64,000 bases of DNA, taken from contig OZ020619.1 in assembly GCA_963971575.1 (NCBI GenBank), forward strand, positions 27,470,800-27,534,799, in the 5' to 3' direction. The translations under genes and the position numbers were made by a program. Below, piece by piece: positions 55,401 through 62,519 of this stretch. Source of the DNA: Liopterus haemorrhoidalis. Its lineage: Eukaryota; Arthropoda; Insecta; Coleoptera; Dytiscidae. The stretch's first letter is position 1. Every line of letters begins with the position of its first letter. The notes beneath the pieces are model-generated. The model saw nothing but the letters and a program-made list of their open reading frames with translations. It searched no databases and was not told the DNA's origin.

Positions 55401-57744
55401 AAAATTTCCATTTTAATGTTTTTAAAACGTCAATTAAATTTAAAAAAAAAAACGGAAAGTAGCCAGCATTGGACAAAACCCCTACCGCCCACCAAAATAT
55501 TCCTGGGGGAACTGATTTAATCTATTCTTTCTTACTGCTTCAGCTGAGAAACCCCCATATCCGTAAATTTTTTCCTCTTTGCCTCTGTTACTATTTTTCT
55601 CTGTTCATCTATTTTCTTATCCCTTTTTACTACCTCTAGTTTTATTTATTCTACTTTCCAGTGGCAGCGCTAGCTCTTAAAATCTGGAGGGGCCAGGAAA
55701 TATTTGAATAAAATCTGGGGGGAAGGGGCCGGAAATATTTGAGGAGGGCATCATTTTTTATGGACAGCAGTAAATGCAAGTGATGACCTAAAAAAAAAAG
55801 GTTCTCACTTGCGCACACATTATTCTCCAAGCATTTGGGGGGGGGGGGCAACTGGGGGCCAGGGCAAGTTTTAGGGGGGACTGGCCCCTCTGACCCCCCG
55901 CTAGCGCCTCTACTGATTTCGTTTCCTCAATCACTATATATGTCGATGTATTCCGATCCAGTCCGAGCATCCATTTAAAATATTTAGTTTGTACCATTTC
56001 CAATCGTACATGCTCTACCCACCCGCACACCTCTGCACCGTACATAATTATGCTTTTTATAAGATACTAGCAGACCCGTTGCCAACAACGTTGGCAAACT
56101 GATATCGAATAAAAATCAATATAAGCAGGAATCAAGTATTAAAATTTGCATGATTCTGCGTATATTAACAAAACAAAAACGTTTCTTGATTATACCTAGG
56201 AAATCCTAAAAAGCTGCTTAATGCGTGTCGTTTAAAAATTAATATCGGGCCGGGTACGGCCCGCGGGCCATATCCTGGACATCAATGGTATAGCTGTTTC
56301 TGATTATACCTAGGAAATCCTAAAAAGCCGCTCAATGCGTGTTTTTTAAAAATTAGTTTCGGACCGGATCCGGCCCGCGGGCCATTTGCTGGACATGAAT
56401 GGTATAGTTGTTTCTGATTATACCTAGAAAATCCTAAAAAGCTGATTAATGCGTGTCGTTTAAAAATTAGTATCGGGCCGGGTACGGCCCGTGGGCCATA
56501 TGCTGGACCTCAATGGTATAGCTGTTTCTGATTATACCTAGGAAATCCTAAAAAGCCGCTCAATGCGTGTCGTTTAAAAATAAGTATCGGGCCAGATACG
56601 GCCCGCGGGCATAACGTTAATTGACACAACATTGTTTAATTAAGCCAAGGTATATACTGACTGGAGAGCTAAGAGCTATATTCTCACTAAGGCTAAACAC
56701 ATAGTGAAGCAGAGAGCAAAGCAGCGATTTTTATAAATTAAAAAAAAAAGGAAGTGTGTACTTTGAACCACACGTAATAAAAACAGTAAAGAATAATTAT
56801 TACATGTAACATCAATTGCCACGACAGTCTTTAAGTATATAAAAGCAGTCAAGATACTGACTGCTCTGATCTTGGTAACAGAGCTGCTGTCTGCTGTCCG
56901 GGAACGTCGCTCCCCCACCCGTTAGTTCGTGACCGACCACACACTTCAAGCCCCGCTAGCACCATGGAACTTAGCGTTACAAACACACAGAAATTAGGGC
57001 TTTTATTATATATAATAACTTCAACCATCAGCATTTTTATATTATATTATCCTTTAAATTTTCTCTCCCCTACACTAGAGTGACCATTTTCTTAAGAAGG
57101 CAATGCGGGACAAAGCAAAACAAAAGGTCGTCACTTTCCAAATATAAGTGAAGAGGAAAAAAAAAGGTCCTCACCTCCCAAATCCAAGTGAAGAGCAAAA
57201 AAAAAAGGTCCTCATTTCCTCAAATACAAGTAAAGAAATCAAAATTTAGAATGCGGGACTTTTGCGGGACGTGTCTTAATGCCAGACACCCAATCAAAAT
57301 GTGGGACAGTCCCGCAAAAAGCGGGACGAATGGTCACCCTACCCTATACTCCAGATCTGTGGGATCGGGAACATTGACCTCATGGCAAGTTGTTTAATGT
57401 GTACCTCTGGTTTTCCGTTACTTGAATTATTATCCTAAATACTTGTATTCTTTTATTTTTTCAATATCTTTTTCATCCCATTCCAATTTCCCTTCTTTTT
57501 CTTTGCTTCCTCCTTTCTTAAAAACCATTAACTTCTACTTATCTGTGTTCAGCATTAGTTTTTTCCTGTTCAGACTTCACCTTTAGCAGTAAGCCCACGA
57601 TATGTTGATAAGTATGTTATTGATGATATCTGTTTTTTTAGGGTGGAATTAAACAAACGATTGCCCTGGTTGGCAATCAAGGAAACAGTCAGTGAAACTC
57701 AATCAACAGTTACTGAAGCAACTGTAGCTCCACCAACTACATAA
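37405..57744 (+). CDS. UVop: UV-sensitive opsin, six exons
   Basis: Joining 37405-37454, 42748-42933, 47194-47540, 49199-49371, 53066-53328 and 57642-57744 gives 373 residues, the usual length for insect UV opsins. It is a retinal-binding G-protein-coupled receptor of photoreceptor microvilli. Seen in the sequence: an N-glycosylation site NWT at 5-7, the arthropod GWDVPP and [13 protein letters not shown] extracellular motif, seven hydrophobic segments, a conserved disulfide pair Cys124-Cys201, DRY at 148-150, and the retinal Schiff-base lysine Lys322 in TCK. Lys104, in MMAKSP of the second helix, is the residue associated with UV rather than blue sensitivity in insect opsins. All splice sites are GT-AG and phases agree. 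The C-terminus ends in a Ser/Thr-rich tail, a likely phosphorylation zone. The introns hold most of the hAT elements of this window. Confidence 0.97.
37726..38123. other. Intron 1 segment with a hAT-like end
   Basis: AGTGGCGTATACAGGAATCA at 37730 has the form of a hAT terminus, but no partner end was located. A short TAT microsatellite sits at 38086-38105. Confidence 0.35.
38132..38441. mobile_element. hAT-type MITE
   Basis: Ends GGGGTCGGCAGAC and GTTTGCTGACATGG are inverted relatives. The flanks GAAAGACC (38124-38131) and GATAGACC (38442-38449) match at 7 of 8 positions. CTCGCGAGCCGC near the left end and GGCTCTTTA repeats occur inside. Confidence 0.75.
38995..39157. mobile_element. MITE-A copy 4 (partial)
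   Basis: It contains TGATCATTTTGTTTAGTAAA, TTAGTTCCGATTAAATGTTT and a right end GAATAGTCTAT. The left terminus is missing. Confidence 0.6.
39435..39744. mobile_element. hAT-type MITE with three 38-bp tandem units
   Basis: Ends CAGAGTTTCCCAACC and TTGGGAAACGCTG are flanked by a perfect 8-bp duplication, ATATAAGG (39427-39434 and 39745-39752). GCCGGTCCG words flank three tandem units of the 38-bp module (39533-39650). Confidence 0.92.
40190..40277. mobile_element. MITE-A copy 5 (partial)
   Basis: It contains GATCAAAAGCTTCAATT, CTAGTTCCGCCTGAACCAAA and GGAACAGACTTT. It is a right half-copy. Confidence 0.6.
40425..40612. mobile_element. MITE-A copy 6
   Basis: Ends AGGTCTGTTCCTTTGG and CGTTTGGAATAGACTGT flank the shared TTAGTCGGAACTAG and TTAGTTCCGCCTAA blocks. 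It is essentially full length. Confidence 0.75.
41416..41640 (-). pseudogene. hAT transposase C-terminal (dimerisation) remnant
   Basis: The minus-strand frame contains [20 protein letters not shown], matching the core of the hAT dimerisation domain (Phe-Gly-Ser-Thr-Tyr-x-Cys-Glu-x-x-Phe-Ser). The catalytic region is not preserved. Orientation and position fit the enclosing hAT element. Confidence 0.8.
41843..42424. mobile_element. PIF/Harbinger-like element nested in a hAT
   Basis: Ends AGCTAGGTTCACAGAA and TTCTGTGAAGCCGGCT are flanked by TTA (41840-41842 and 42425-42427). An Arg/Lys-rich short frame at 42004-42080 resembles the basic N-terminal run of Harbinger-type proteins. Confidence 0.8.
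42556..42607. mobile_element. pogo-like terminus (relative of 24284-26012)
   Basis: GATAATTTGAACCTAAAAAC, then AAGTTCACCCAGTTTTACGG, is nearly identical to the right end at 25968-26012. No left end was found. Confidence 0.7.
42748..42933 (+). CDS. UVop: UV opsin exon 2
   Basis: This covers the extracellular N-terminus and helix 1. The acceptor is TTTGTTTAG and the donor TC/GTAAGT. Confidence 0.96.
43327..45024. mobile_element. hAT element (GC-rich ends) with a nested hAT
   Basis: Ends CAGCGGCGGTGAAAGG and GAGCTAGCGCTGGCTCTG are flanked by a perfect 8-bp duplication, GATAGCAC (43319-43326 and 45025-45032). It includes an old pogo-like junction at 43845-43865 shared with 35033. The frame at 43486-43668 is low-complexity and not a gene. 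Confidence 0.85.
43933..44888. mobile_element. hAT element nested in the 43.3-kb hAT
   Basis: Ends CAGTGTTTCTCAACAGG and GGTTGAGAAACACTG are flanked by a perfect duplication, ATCTAAAT (43925-43932 and 44889-44896). GTGGTCCGC words are repeated near both ends. No transposase remains. Confidence 0.92.
45077..45250 (-). mobile_element. Second copy of the tRNA-derived SINE (minus strand)
   Basis: On the minus strand AAAGTGGTATTTTGCGTAGC, then box B GAGTTCGAATCCTG, is followed by the same body as the 18.1-kb SINE: CTGGCTAATTGCC and TAGCAAAGACCAT. An A-rich tail lies on the plus-strand left side. It is more diverged than the 18.1-kb copy. Confidence 0.75.
45299..45850 (-). pseudogene. 5'-truncated non-LTR retrotransposon (C-terminal end)
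   Basis: The minus-strand frame 45440-45709 begins [15 protein letters not shown] and continues with [19 protein letters not shown]. This Cys-x-Cys/His/Cys tail follows the RNase H or RT domain in Jockey-like elements. With frame shifts it extends upstream to about 45850. A plus-strand T run at 45299-45310 is the poly(A) tail, giving the 3' end. Confidence 0.75.
45961..47058. mobile_element. hAT-like element with ATATCGATAT arrays
   Basis: Perfect ends TAGGGATGGGAA and TTCCCATCCCTA are flanked by a perfect 8-bp duplication, GTTGTATC (45953-45960 and 47059-47066). Each terminal 120 bp is a dense array of ATCGATAT palindromes. A MITE-A copy occupies the middle. Confidence 0.93.
46475..46870. 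mobile_element. MITE-A copy 7 (long form)
   Basis: Ends CAGGCTATTCCAAACGATTA and CGTATGGAATAGCCT. It is longer than most copies and shares an internal GACCTTGCTTGGGTTATTT-type block (46551) with copy 8. Confidence 0.75.
47075..47150. repeat. Dispersed repeat shared with 26960-27030
   Basis: CACCTCGAAGCGATTC and GATTTTTGAGCTAT-type words are common to both sites in the same orientation. Confidence 0.55.
47194..47540 (+). CDS. UVop: UV opsin exon 3
   Basis: This covers helices 2-4, with Lys104, Cys124 and DRY. The acceptor is TTTTTTCAG. The donor is the weaker GTAGAA. Confidence 0.97.
47798..47942. mobile_element. Short hAT-type MITE with the 38-bp-type module
   Basis: AAGTGGCGCAGCCAGG and GGCTGCGCCACTG are inverted ends. 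The flanks ACGTTACT and GCATTACT match at 6 of 8. A single AAAAAAGGTCCTCACCTCC module lies inside. Confidence 0.7.
48373..49068. mobile_element. pogo/Tigger-like element
   Basis: Inverted ends CAGTGGTATCTTCACTTACG and CGTAAGTCAAGGCACCACTG are flanked by TA. On the plus strand decayed frames at 48500-48760 resemble a Tigger transposase tail: a Trp-x-x-Val-x-x-Phe-Ile stretch, then [12 protein letters not shown] in another frame. Confidence 0.8.
49199..49371 (+). CDS. UVop: UV opsin exon 4
   Basis: This covers extracellular loop 2 with Cys201 and helix 5, ending after the HEKALKEQ part of the third cytoplasmic loop. The donor is CAG/GTATGA. Confidence 0.97.
49722..50093 (-). mobile_element. 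MITE-B copy 3
   Basis: Inverted full-length relative of 5163-5496, sharing CTCGCGCAGAATTCATG-type and AAGGTATACCGTGTACTAAA blocks. Confidence 0.75.
50341..50905. mobile_element. hAT-like MITE with TACGCGTA arrays
   Basis: Ends CAGTGATGGGCGCGTAGAA and CGCGTAGACGCCCATCTCTG are flanked by a perfect 8-bp duplication, CAATGGAC (50333-50340 and 50906-50913). GTAGAC/GTCTAC and ACGCGTA words fill both ends. Confidence 0.92.
51380..52381. mobile_element. TTAA-flanked element with GC-rich ends (piggyBac-like)
   Basis: TTAA lies on both sides (51376-51379 and 52382-52385). The ends AGGATTCCACACACCAAAGC and the complement continue as near-perfect arms of about 55 bp built from GCGGCCGC and GGTAGCGATA. 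No transposase was found, so the superfamily is inferred from TTAA alone. A MITE-A copy is nested inside. Confidence 0.75.
51586..51987. mobile_element. MITE-A copy 8 (long form)
   Basis: Ends CAGTCTGTTTCAAACGGTTA and ACCGTTTGGAACAGACT. It shares its middle with copy 7. Confidence 0.75.
52451..53012 (+). repeat. REP-C copy 2
   Basis: Same family as 19977-20387, with an internal partial duplication. The X-box-like block therefore appears twice, CGTTGCTAGGCAACG at 52584 and a one-base variant at 52781. The block at 52919-52987 is inverted relative to copy 1. The copy ends 53 bp before opsin exon 5. Confidence 0.8.
53066..53328 (+). CDS. UVop: UV opsin exon 5
   Basis: This covers loop 3, helices 6 and 7, Lys322 and the HPRYR segment. 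The donor is AG/GTAAAT. Confidence 0.97.
53576..53943 (+). repeat. REP-F copy 2 with (GTCT)n expansion
   Basis: It matches 17116-17487, but a run of GTCT units at 53709-53750 replaces part of the middle. Confidence 0.8.
54200..54444. mobile_element. Short hAT-like MITE with TTCTCGAGAA arrays
   Basis: Ends TAGTGTTTCTGATTTC and GAAGAATCACTA. The flanks ATTACATT and ATTAAATT match at 7 of 8. TTTCTCGAGAAAT palindromes lie at both ends. Confidence 0.75.
54971..55514. mobile_element. hAT-type element carrying a perfect hairpin
   Basis: Ends CAGGGGTACTCAACC and TGGGGGAACTG are flanked by a perfect 8-bp duplication, ATTTAATC (54963-54970 and 55515-55522). ACCGCCCAC words lie near both ends. Confidence 0.9.
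55065..55175. repeat. Perfect 48-bp hairpin
   Basis: 55065-55112 and 55128-55175 are exact reverse complements over 48 bp, separated by 15 nt. The loop side itself forms TTTACACAAGA/TCTTGTGTAAA. No mismatch was seen. Confidence 0.9.
55659..55915. mobile_element. hAT-like MITE with the 38-bp-type module
   Basis: Ends CAGTGGCAGCGCTAGCTC and GCTAGCGCCTCTACTG are inverted. The flanks do not match, so the target duplication is lost. A G-run at 55839-55847 and the AAGTGATGACCTAAAAAAA module lie inside. Confidence 0.65.
56181..56622 (+). repeat. Four tandem 114-bp units
   Basis: GATTATACCTAGGAAATCCT recurs at about 56189, 56302, 56416 and 56530. Each unit ends in a CpG-rich palindromic block such as GGGCCGGGTACGGCCCGCGG. 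The unit length is constant at 114-115 bp. Confidence 0.92.
56640..57060 (+). promoter_or_regulatory. Possible promoter or solo-LTR-like segment
   Basis: AGTATATAAAAGCAGTC at 56834 is a good TATA box. About 30 nt downstream begins a GC-richer stretch with CTGCTCTGATC and TCCGGGAACG words, unlike the AT-rich intron around it. No partner LTR or primer-binding site was found. Confidence 0.3.
57076..57341. mobile_element. hAT-type MITE with two 38-bp-type units
   Basis: Ends TAGAGTGACCATTTTC and CGAATGGTCACCCTA. The flanks CCCTACAC and CCCTATAC match at 7 of 8. GCGGGAC words lie at both ends, and two AAAAAAAGGTCCTCA modules lie between. Confidence 0.85.
57642..57744 (+). CDS. UVop: UV opsin exon 6 (C-terminal tail)
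   Basis: This encodes the LPWLAIKE motif and a Thr/Ser-rich tail ending APPTT. A polyadenylation hexamer AATAAA lies at 57935. Confidence 0.95.
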
Positions 57745-58618
57745 ATAAAATTATAATATAGGATTAATTTAAGGGATAAAAACGATGAACTCTTAATCCA
57801 TGATCTGGCTTTGAAATATGGACTATGAATTTGGAATTTAATATAACTGTTATAACATAAAACCACCCCTTATTTATTCAATAGTTAAATAAATAATTAT
57901 ATTTGTTATAGAAGTAAACACGTAGATAAAAGTCAATAAAGATCCCGAGCAAACTAAACTCTTGTTCAATTTTTTTTTCCTCTTTTTGTTTTTAATGTTG
58001 TATAGTTTTTATTAATAATTCTTATGTACCGATTAAATTATTATAAGTACTTATACTCTATCTCAAAAAGGGTGATAGTAATAAATCATTTTGTCAGGCA
58101 GTTACCAGTGGCGTGCACATTTTAAACACGTTTAAATTGGTTTTGTTTATTTCTATATTACTATTTATTATTTTATTAAACGCACGCCTGTGACCATATT
58201 TATATCATTAAACACCCCCCTGTGACCATATTTTTCCTCAAAATTTTAGGGTCAAATTTTTATGGTCTATTGTGTTTAACCCTAGTTCATATTCCCATAT
58301 AATATGTGCGGCACACTCGGTTGTTTTTAACAATATTTCGTTTCGAACTATTCATATTTTGTCGCTTTTGTTTTGCCGCTTTTATGTGATAAAACAATAA
58401 CTTTTTACAAATAATAAATTTTATTACTTAAATCAAGCAAAAATAGTACTATGGTTTATTTCAAAGTAGAAAAATTTGTGTAAGAAGATAGGAGCTGTTT
58501 GTCCTTGCTTTGGATTGGTTTAGATCGTCATCCCTAGTACACTGTTAAAATATTGTTCTTAGTTCAAGTTGACAGATGTTCAGTGCCGTAAATTGGAAAT
58601 ATATATTATTTATATATA
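57745..58618. other. 3' flank of the UV opsin
   Basis: This contains the opsin 3' UTR and the AATAAA at 57935. CAGTGGCGTGCACATTTTAA at 58107 resembles a hAT end without a partner. Nothing else was recognised. Confidence 0.5.
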
Positions 58619-58797
58619 ATCTGTCTCAATTTGTAATACGAAACTAGATATGGTTACTTTGGTGACTGTTGTGGTGTAAACAGACTTTGGCGTATCCGTG
58701 TGAACCAATACTATGACAATATTATAAATGTATTGTCAATATACAACATAAAAAATGAACTGTTACTGTTAGTTCCGTATTACAAAATGAGACAGAT
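58619..58797. mobile_element. TA-flanked Stowaway-like MITE
   Basis: ATCTGTCTCAATTTGTAATA and its near complement TATTACAAAATGAGACAGAT form the ends, within TA-rich flanks. It is non-coding. Confidence 0.75.
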
Positions 58798-58974
58798 AAT
58801 ATATATATATTTTTTTTTCATATATTTTGTTATTATTTACATATTAAGAGTTTTATTTATATTCTTGGCGTAGATTATATGGAGAAAATTCTCCATGTAA
58901 TTTAGTTTTACGCAGTTATGTATTTTTTAGGTTATCTGACATATAAATATTGTTTGACACTTGACAATTAACAG

Positions 58975-59044
58975 ATCAAGAAAGAGTGCTAATGTGAAGC
59001 CAAAAGACAGCCCAGCTGATAGTGCCCAAAGAAGAAGTTATTGA
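58975..59044 (+). other. Candidate 3'-terminal exon of unknown gene
   Basis: After a possible acceptor (ACAATTAACAG), a frame reads SRKSANVKPKDSPADSAQRR then Ser-Tyr and a stop. AATAAATATTT lies about 50 nt further on. Its phase is compatible with opsin exon 5, but the peptide lacks the LPWL motif of opsin tails. It may equally be chance. Confidence 0.25.
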
Positions 59045-59867
59045 TATAATTTTGAGACCTTCATAGATACATATAAATATTTTTATTTTTTATTTACAAT
59101 AAATATTTAAATAAGAAACTTTAGCTCTGAAGATATATTGTTTGTTTTATTGCTTTATTTAAACTCTTTTAGCCAAATCTCTCTTTTTATATATAGTACA
59201 TAATTTTGAAAAATTATTATTTTTTTTTTACTTTTTCAAATTTTCCATTAAACTGAATTTATGTCGTATAAATAACGTAAGTGTATTATTTGCCTTGTTT
59301 ATTTCAATATCTTATTAACCCTTTTTAATTAAAAAAAAAATCACTTACAAACCCAGTGGCTACGCCTATGTCCTAGCTGTAACTTATTTTAAATTTCCCG
59401 CTATACTGTATTTGTCCAGTGTAAATCGTACTCGGTTCGCAGCGCTATCTACTTTTTTCTACTTTGAAATAGACCATAGTTACTGGGGTCCGAAGCTCTT
59501 TAATAATCTTAGTGGAGAGTTAAAGTTTTAAAGAAGAGTTTAGGATTAAACAGCTTTAAAATAAAAATAAAAGAGATCTTAGTTAATAAAGCATTCTACT
59601 CTATTAATGAGTACATTGATGACACATTATTTTAGGATATATTTATGTTTGTGTTGGAAGAGCTAAGTGGTAACTGTTGTATAAACTAACAACGCAAAGT
59701 ATATGTAATTATGGATTTACTGTTTTTATTTGTACATTTAATTATTATATTATTTTTTCTCAACTTTTACTGTATCACACTTGATCTTTGTATTACGAGT
59801 AGAATCTTGTGACAATGCCATAATGTATTATCATTGACGGAAATAAAGATATTATTATTATTATTAA
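59045..59867. other. Unassigned AT-rich stretch
   Basis: No coding frame was recognised. A TTA/ATT microsatellite at 59851-59868 borders the retroelement that follows. Confidence 0.45.
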
Positions 59868-61132
59868 TAGAACTCCTGGTGAAGACGGTATTATAATAGA
59901 AGCAATAAAAGCGAAGGCCCAGTTCTGGTAAATGCGTATAAAGCTTCTGTTTGATAAGTGCTTGAATGAAGGCATAACGCCCCGTCGGTGGAACAATGCC
60001 GAAACTATTCTGCTTCACAAGAAAGATGACACAAAAAAACTTGAAAACTATCGACCTATAAGTTAACTGCCCCAAATCTATAAAATTTTCACAAGAATTT
60101 TGACAAGACGCCTTTCTAACAAGCTTGATTTCTACCAACCTGTACAATAGACCATTAGCACTAACGTTTATAGACTTTGAAAAAGCCTGCGATTCGGTGG
60201 AAAAGTGGGAAGTCATAAAAACAATGAAACCAAGCAGAATAGATTATCAGTATACTAAACTGATAGATAATATATATAATAATACTATAGCTAACGTAAA
60301 ACTCCACACGAAAACGAAAAAATTTGGGATAGACCGCGGTGTTCGACAAGGTGACTCGTTTTCTCCCAAATTATTCAATGCAGCTCTGGAGTTGGCGTTT
60401 AAAAATTATGACTGGGCGAATCGCTGTCTAGATATAGACGGAGTGAGATTTAACCATCTTAGATTCGCCGACGATATTATTTTACTAACTGACAATGTAG
60501 CAGGCATGGTGTATATGCTAGAAGACCTCAAAAGGGAAACTGAAATAATCGTATTGAAGCTAAATATCTCTAAGACGCCATTGATGACGAACCTAGCATT
60601 GAGTAACCATCTATACCTCGATGGCAAACAGATAGAACAGGTAGTCATCTACAAATATCTAGATCAATACATTAGCATTGGCCGAGACAACCAAACTCGT
60701 GAAATAAAACACCGCATCGGTCTAGGGTGGGCGGCTTTTGGCAAGTTGAGAGATGTATTCACTAGTAACTTACCAAATTGCCTGAAAAAAAAAAGTTTTC
60801 AACCAATGCGTAGTACCTGTTCTAACATAGGGATCGGAAACTATGACATTAACAGTTAAGTCAGCTGAAAAATTAAGAGTGGTCCAATGAAGAGATCAAT
60901 ACTAGGAATTAGTCTAGCTGATCGAAAAACAAATCAATGGATTCGAGAGCAAACAAAAGTATGTGACGTCATCGAAAGAATTGCTCGTGTTAAATGGAAC
61001 TAGGCTGGACATGTGGCAAGACTTCAAGACGACAGATGGACAAAGAAGACTCTAGATTGGAGACCGAGATATCAAGAGAAGCAGAAGAAGACCCCCAACT
61101 AGGTGGACGGACGACGTAAAGAGAGTTGCGGG

Positions 61133-61801
61133 TAAGGTTTCCAATCCGGATATCCGAATATCCGGATTATCCGACCAATTTGGACTATTCCATAATCCGG
61201 ATAATTTTCATTGAATATCCGATAATCCAATAATATTTTTTGAATAAACATTTTTTTTTTCAACAATTTTTTCAATTTATCTACTACTTTTTTTACCTTT
61301 TCGCCTTTACAAGAGTTCCTTTAAATCACATGACGAAATATGTAAATGAATTAAAGCTTTCATTTCGTTATTTCATGATTTTAACAAACACAAAAACAAG
61401 GACAAATAAATTAAATATATTATTTAATGCACTTCTTATAATAAAACCAACATCTACTGCAACAGAGCACGTTTTTTCAATTGCAGGCCTGACTAGGACA
61501 AAATTTAGAACTCGCTTGAATTTTGAAACTTTCAATGCAATTATTTTTTTTAAATACGCATTTTTAAAAATTAAATAAATTAAATTATATATTTTTTTAT
61601 TATTATTTTGTGAATATGTATATAATTAAAGTACTTAAATTAAATTAAATAAATGAGTTATAAAACACCATGAATATTGGATTCAATCTATTATCTTTAA
61701 TTTCTTATTTGTTATCCGGATATCTGGATCTATCCCAATATTTTGAATTTTCTGTATTCGATATCCGGATATTCATTAATGTCGGATAATTGAAAACCCT
61801 A
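61133..61801 (+). mobile_element. hAT-like element nested in the RTE-like pseudogene
   Basis: Ends TAAGGTTTCCAAT and ATTGAAAACCCTA. The flanks GTTGCGGG (61125-61132) and ATTGCGGG (61802-61809) match at 7 of 8 and rejoin the retroelement frame exactly. ATCCGGATAT palindromes are repeated near both ends. Confidence 0.92.
61240..61578 (+). pseudogene. hAT transposase C-terminal dimerisation domain remnant
   Basis: The frame ends PTSTATEHVFSIAGLTRTKF with an Arg-Leu and Phe-Phe-Lys continuation. This is the conserved hAT dimerisation motif (Pro-x-Ser-x-x-x-Glu-x-x-Phe-Ser). The N-terminal half is Phe-rich and not recognisable. No catalytic region remains, so the element could not move on its own. 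Confidence 0.85.
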
Positions 61802-61915
61802 ATTGCGGGGAACTGGAAATTTAAGGCACAAGACCGGCCCGAATTGAAAAAGCTTGGGGAGCCCAAGTTCAGCAGTGGACAAGAAAGGCTGATTAATGAT
61901 GATGATGATCATTCA

Positions 61916-62519
61916 TAGCACAATTGTTACAACAAGATTTCAATAAAATTAATATAAATGATTTTATTAATTTCTCAGAACTACAAATCAATTAGGTATC
62001 TTTATTTAAATAAATACATGGAAGACATTCGTTTGTAAGATTAACGGTAAAAAATAATTCTTGGAAAGTGGTTATAACACGATACTTCTATTGTTATGTA
62101 AACAAAGAATATAATTAGAAAAGGACACTCGTGGAAAACCTACAATAACAATGTTACAAATGTTACATAATACTGTTACATTTAATTTACTATCATTCTA
62201 ATCCTATTTGTGACCTACATCAATCTGCCCTAACCTAATCTTTCATTTGAAATCTGAATTGATTAAAAAATCTCTATTAGAAAACTTACAAAACCAAAAG
62301 GATTACTGGATATATAATAGAAGATAGTTTTGATATTCAATATGCAGTATGAATCGCAAAAAGGGTTGACTATTAAACTCATTATTTACCTTTGTTCTTT
62401 AATTAAAATCAGATTTGAGATGATTAGAGATAAAAGAATGTATAAAAGGAAAAATTGCATTGATATTTTTCAGTAGGTTTAGAATGGTGAACAACAAATG
62501 ATTTAAATTTTCATTTACC
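61916..62519. other. 5' flank of the second opsin
   Basis: AT-rich. TTTTTCAG at 62467-62474 is a possible acceptor of a 5' UTR intron. No named repeat was found. Confidence 0.4.

Larger units (their letters stand above)
54600..56060 (-). pseudogene. Non-LTR retrotransposon fragments, interrupted by hAT elements
   Basis: On the minus strand, 55910-56045 encodes YGAEVCGW, then [20 protein letters not shown], the region after the RT domain in many arthropod LINEs. Further on, 54660-54850 reads in shifted frames as a Cys-x2-Cys ... His ... tail. The element is split by insertions at 54971-55514 and 55659-55915. Another probable piece, at 57420-57560, has a [15 protein letters not shown] ... KYLG pattern. 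Confidence 0.6.
59868..61915 (+). pseudogene. RTE-like non-LTR retrotransposon, 5'-truncated and broken
   Basis: Decayed frames from 59868 (PGEDGIIIEAIKA, KKLENYRPIS) lead into a 244-codon frame at 60125-60859. This has GVRQGDSFSPKLF and the catalytic box RFADDIILL, whose Asp-Asp pair lies at 60470-60475. Downstream frames give RTE-type C-terminal motifs (TRWTDD, a QQW-like end) and the element closes with ATGATGATGATG near 61900. It belongs to the same clade as the 4.1-kb fragment. Stops, shifts and a hAT insertion at 61133-61801 make it non-functional. Confidence 0.88.

Noticed and set aside
57188..57397. Lys-rich 69-codon ORF
   Set aside because: It is read through the A-rich 38-bp-type units of a hAT MITE and out past its end.
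60125..60859. Active reverse-transcriptase gene
   Set aside because: The catalytic FADD box is present, but upstream and downstream frames have stops and shifts, and a hAT element interrupts the C-terminus.
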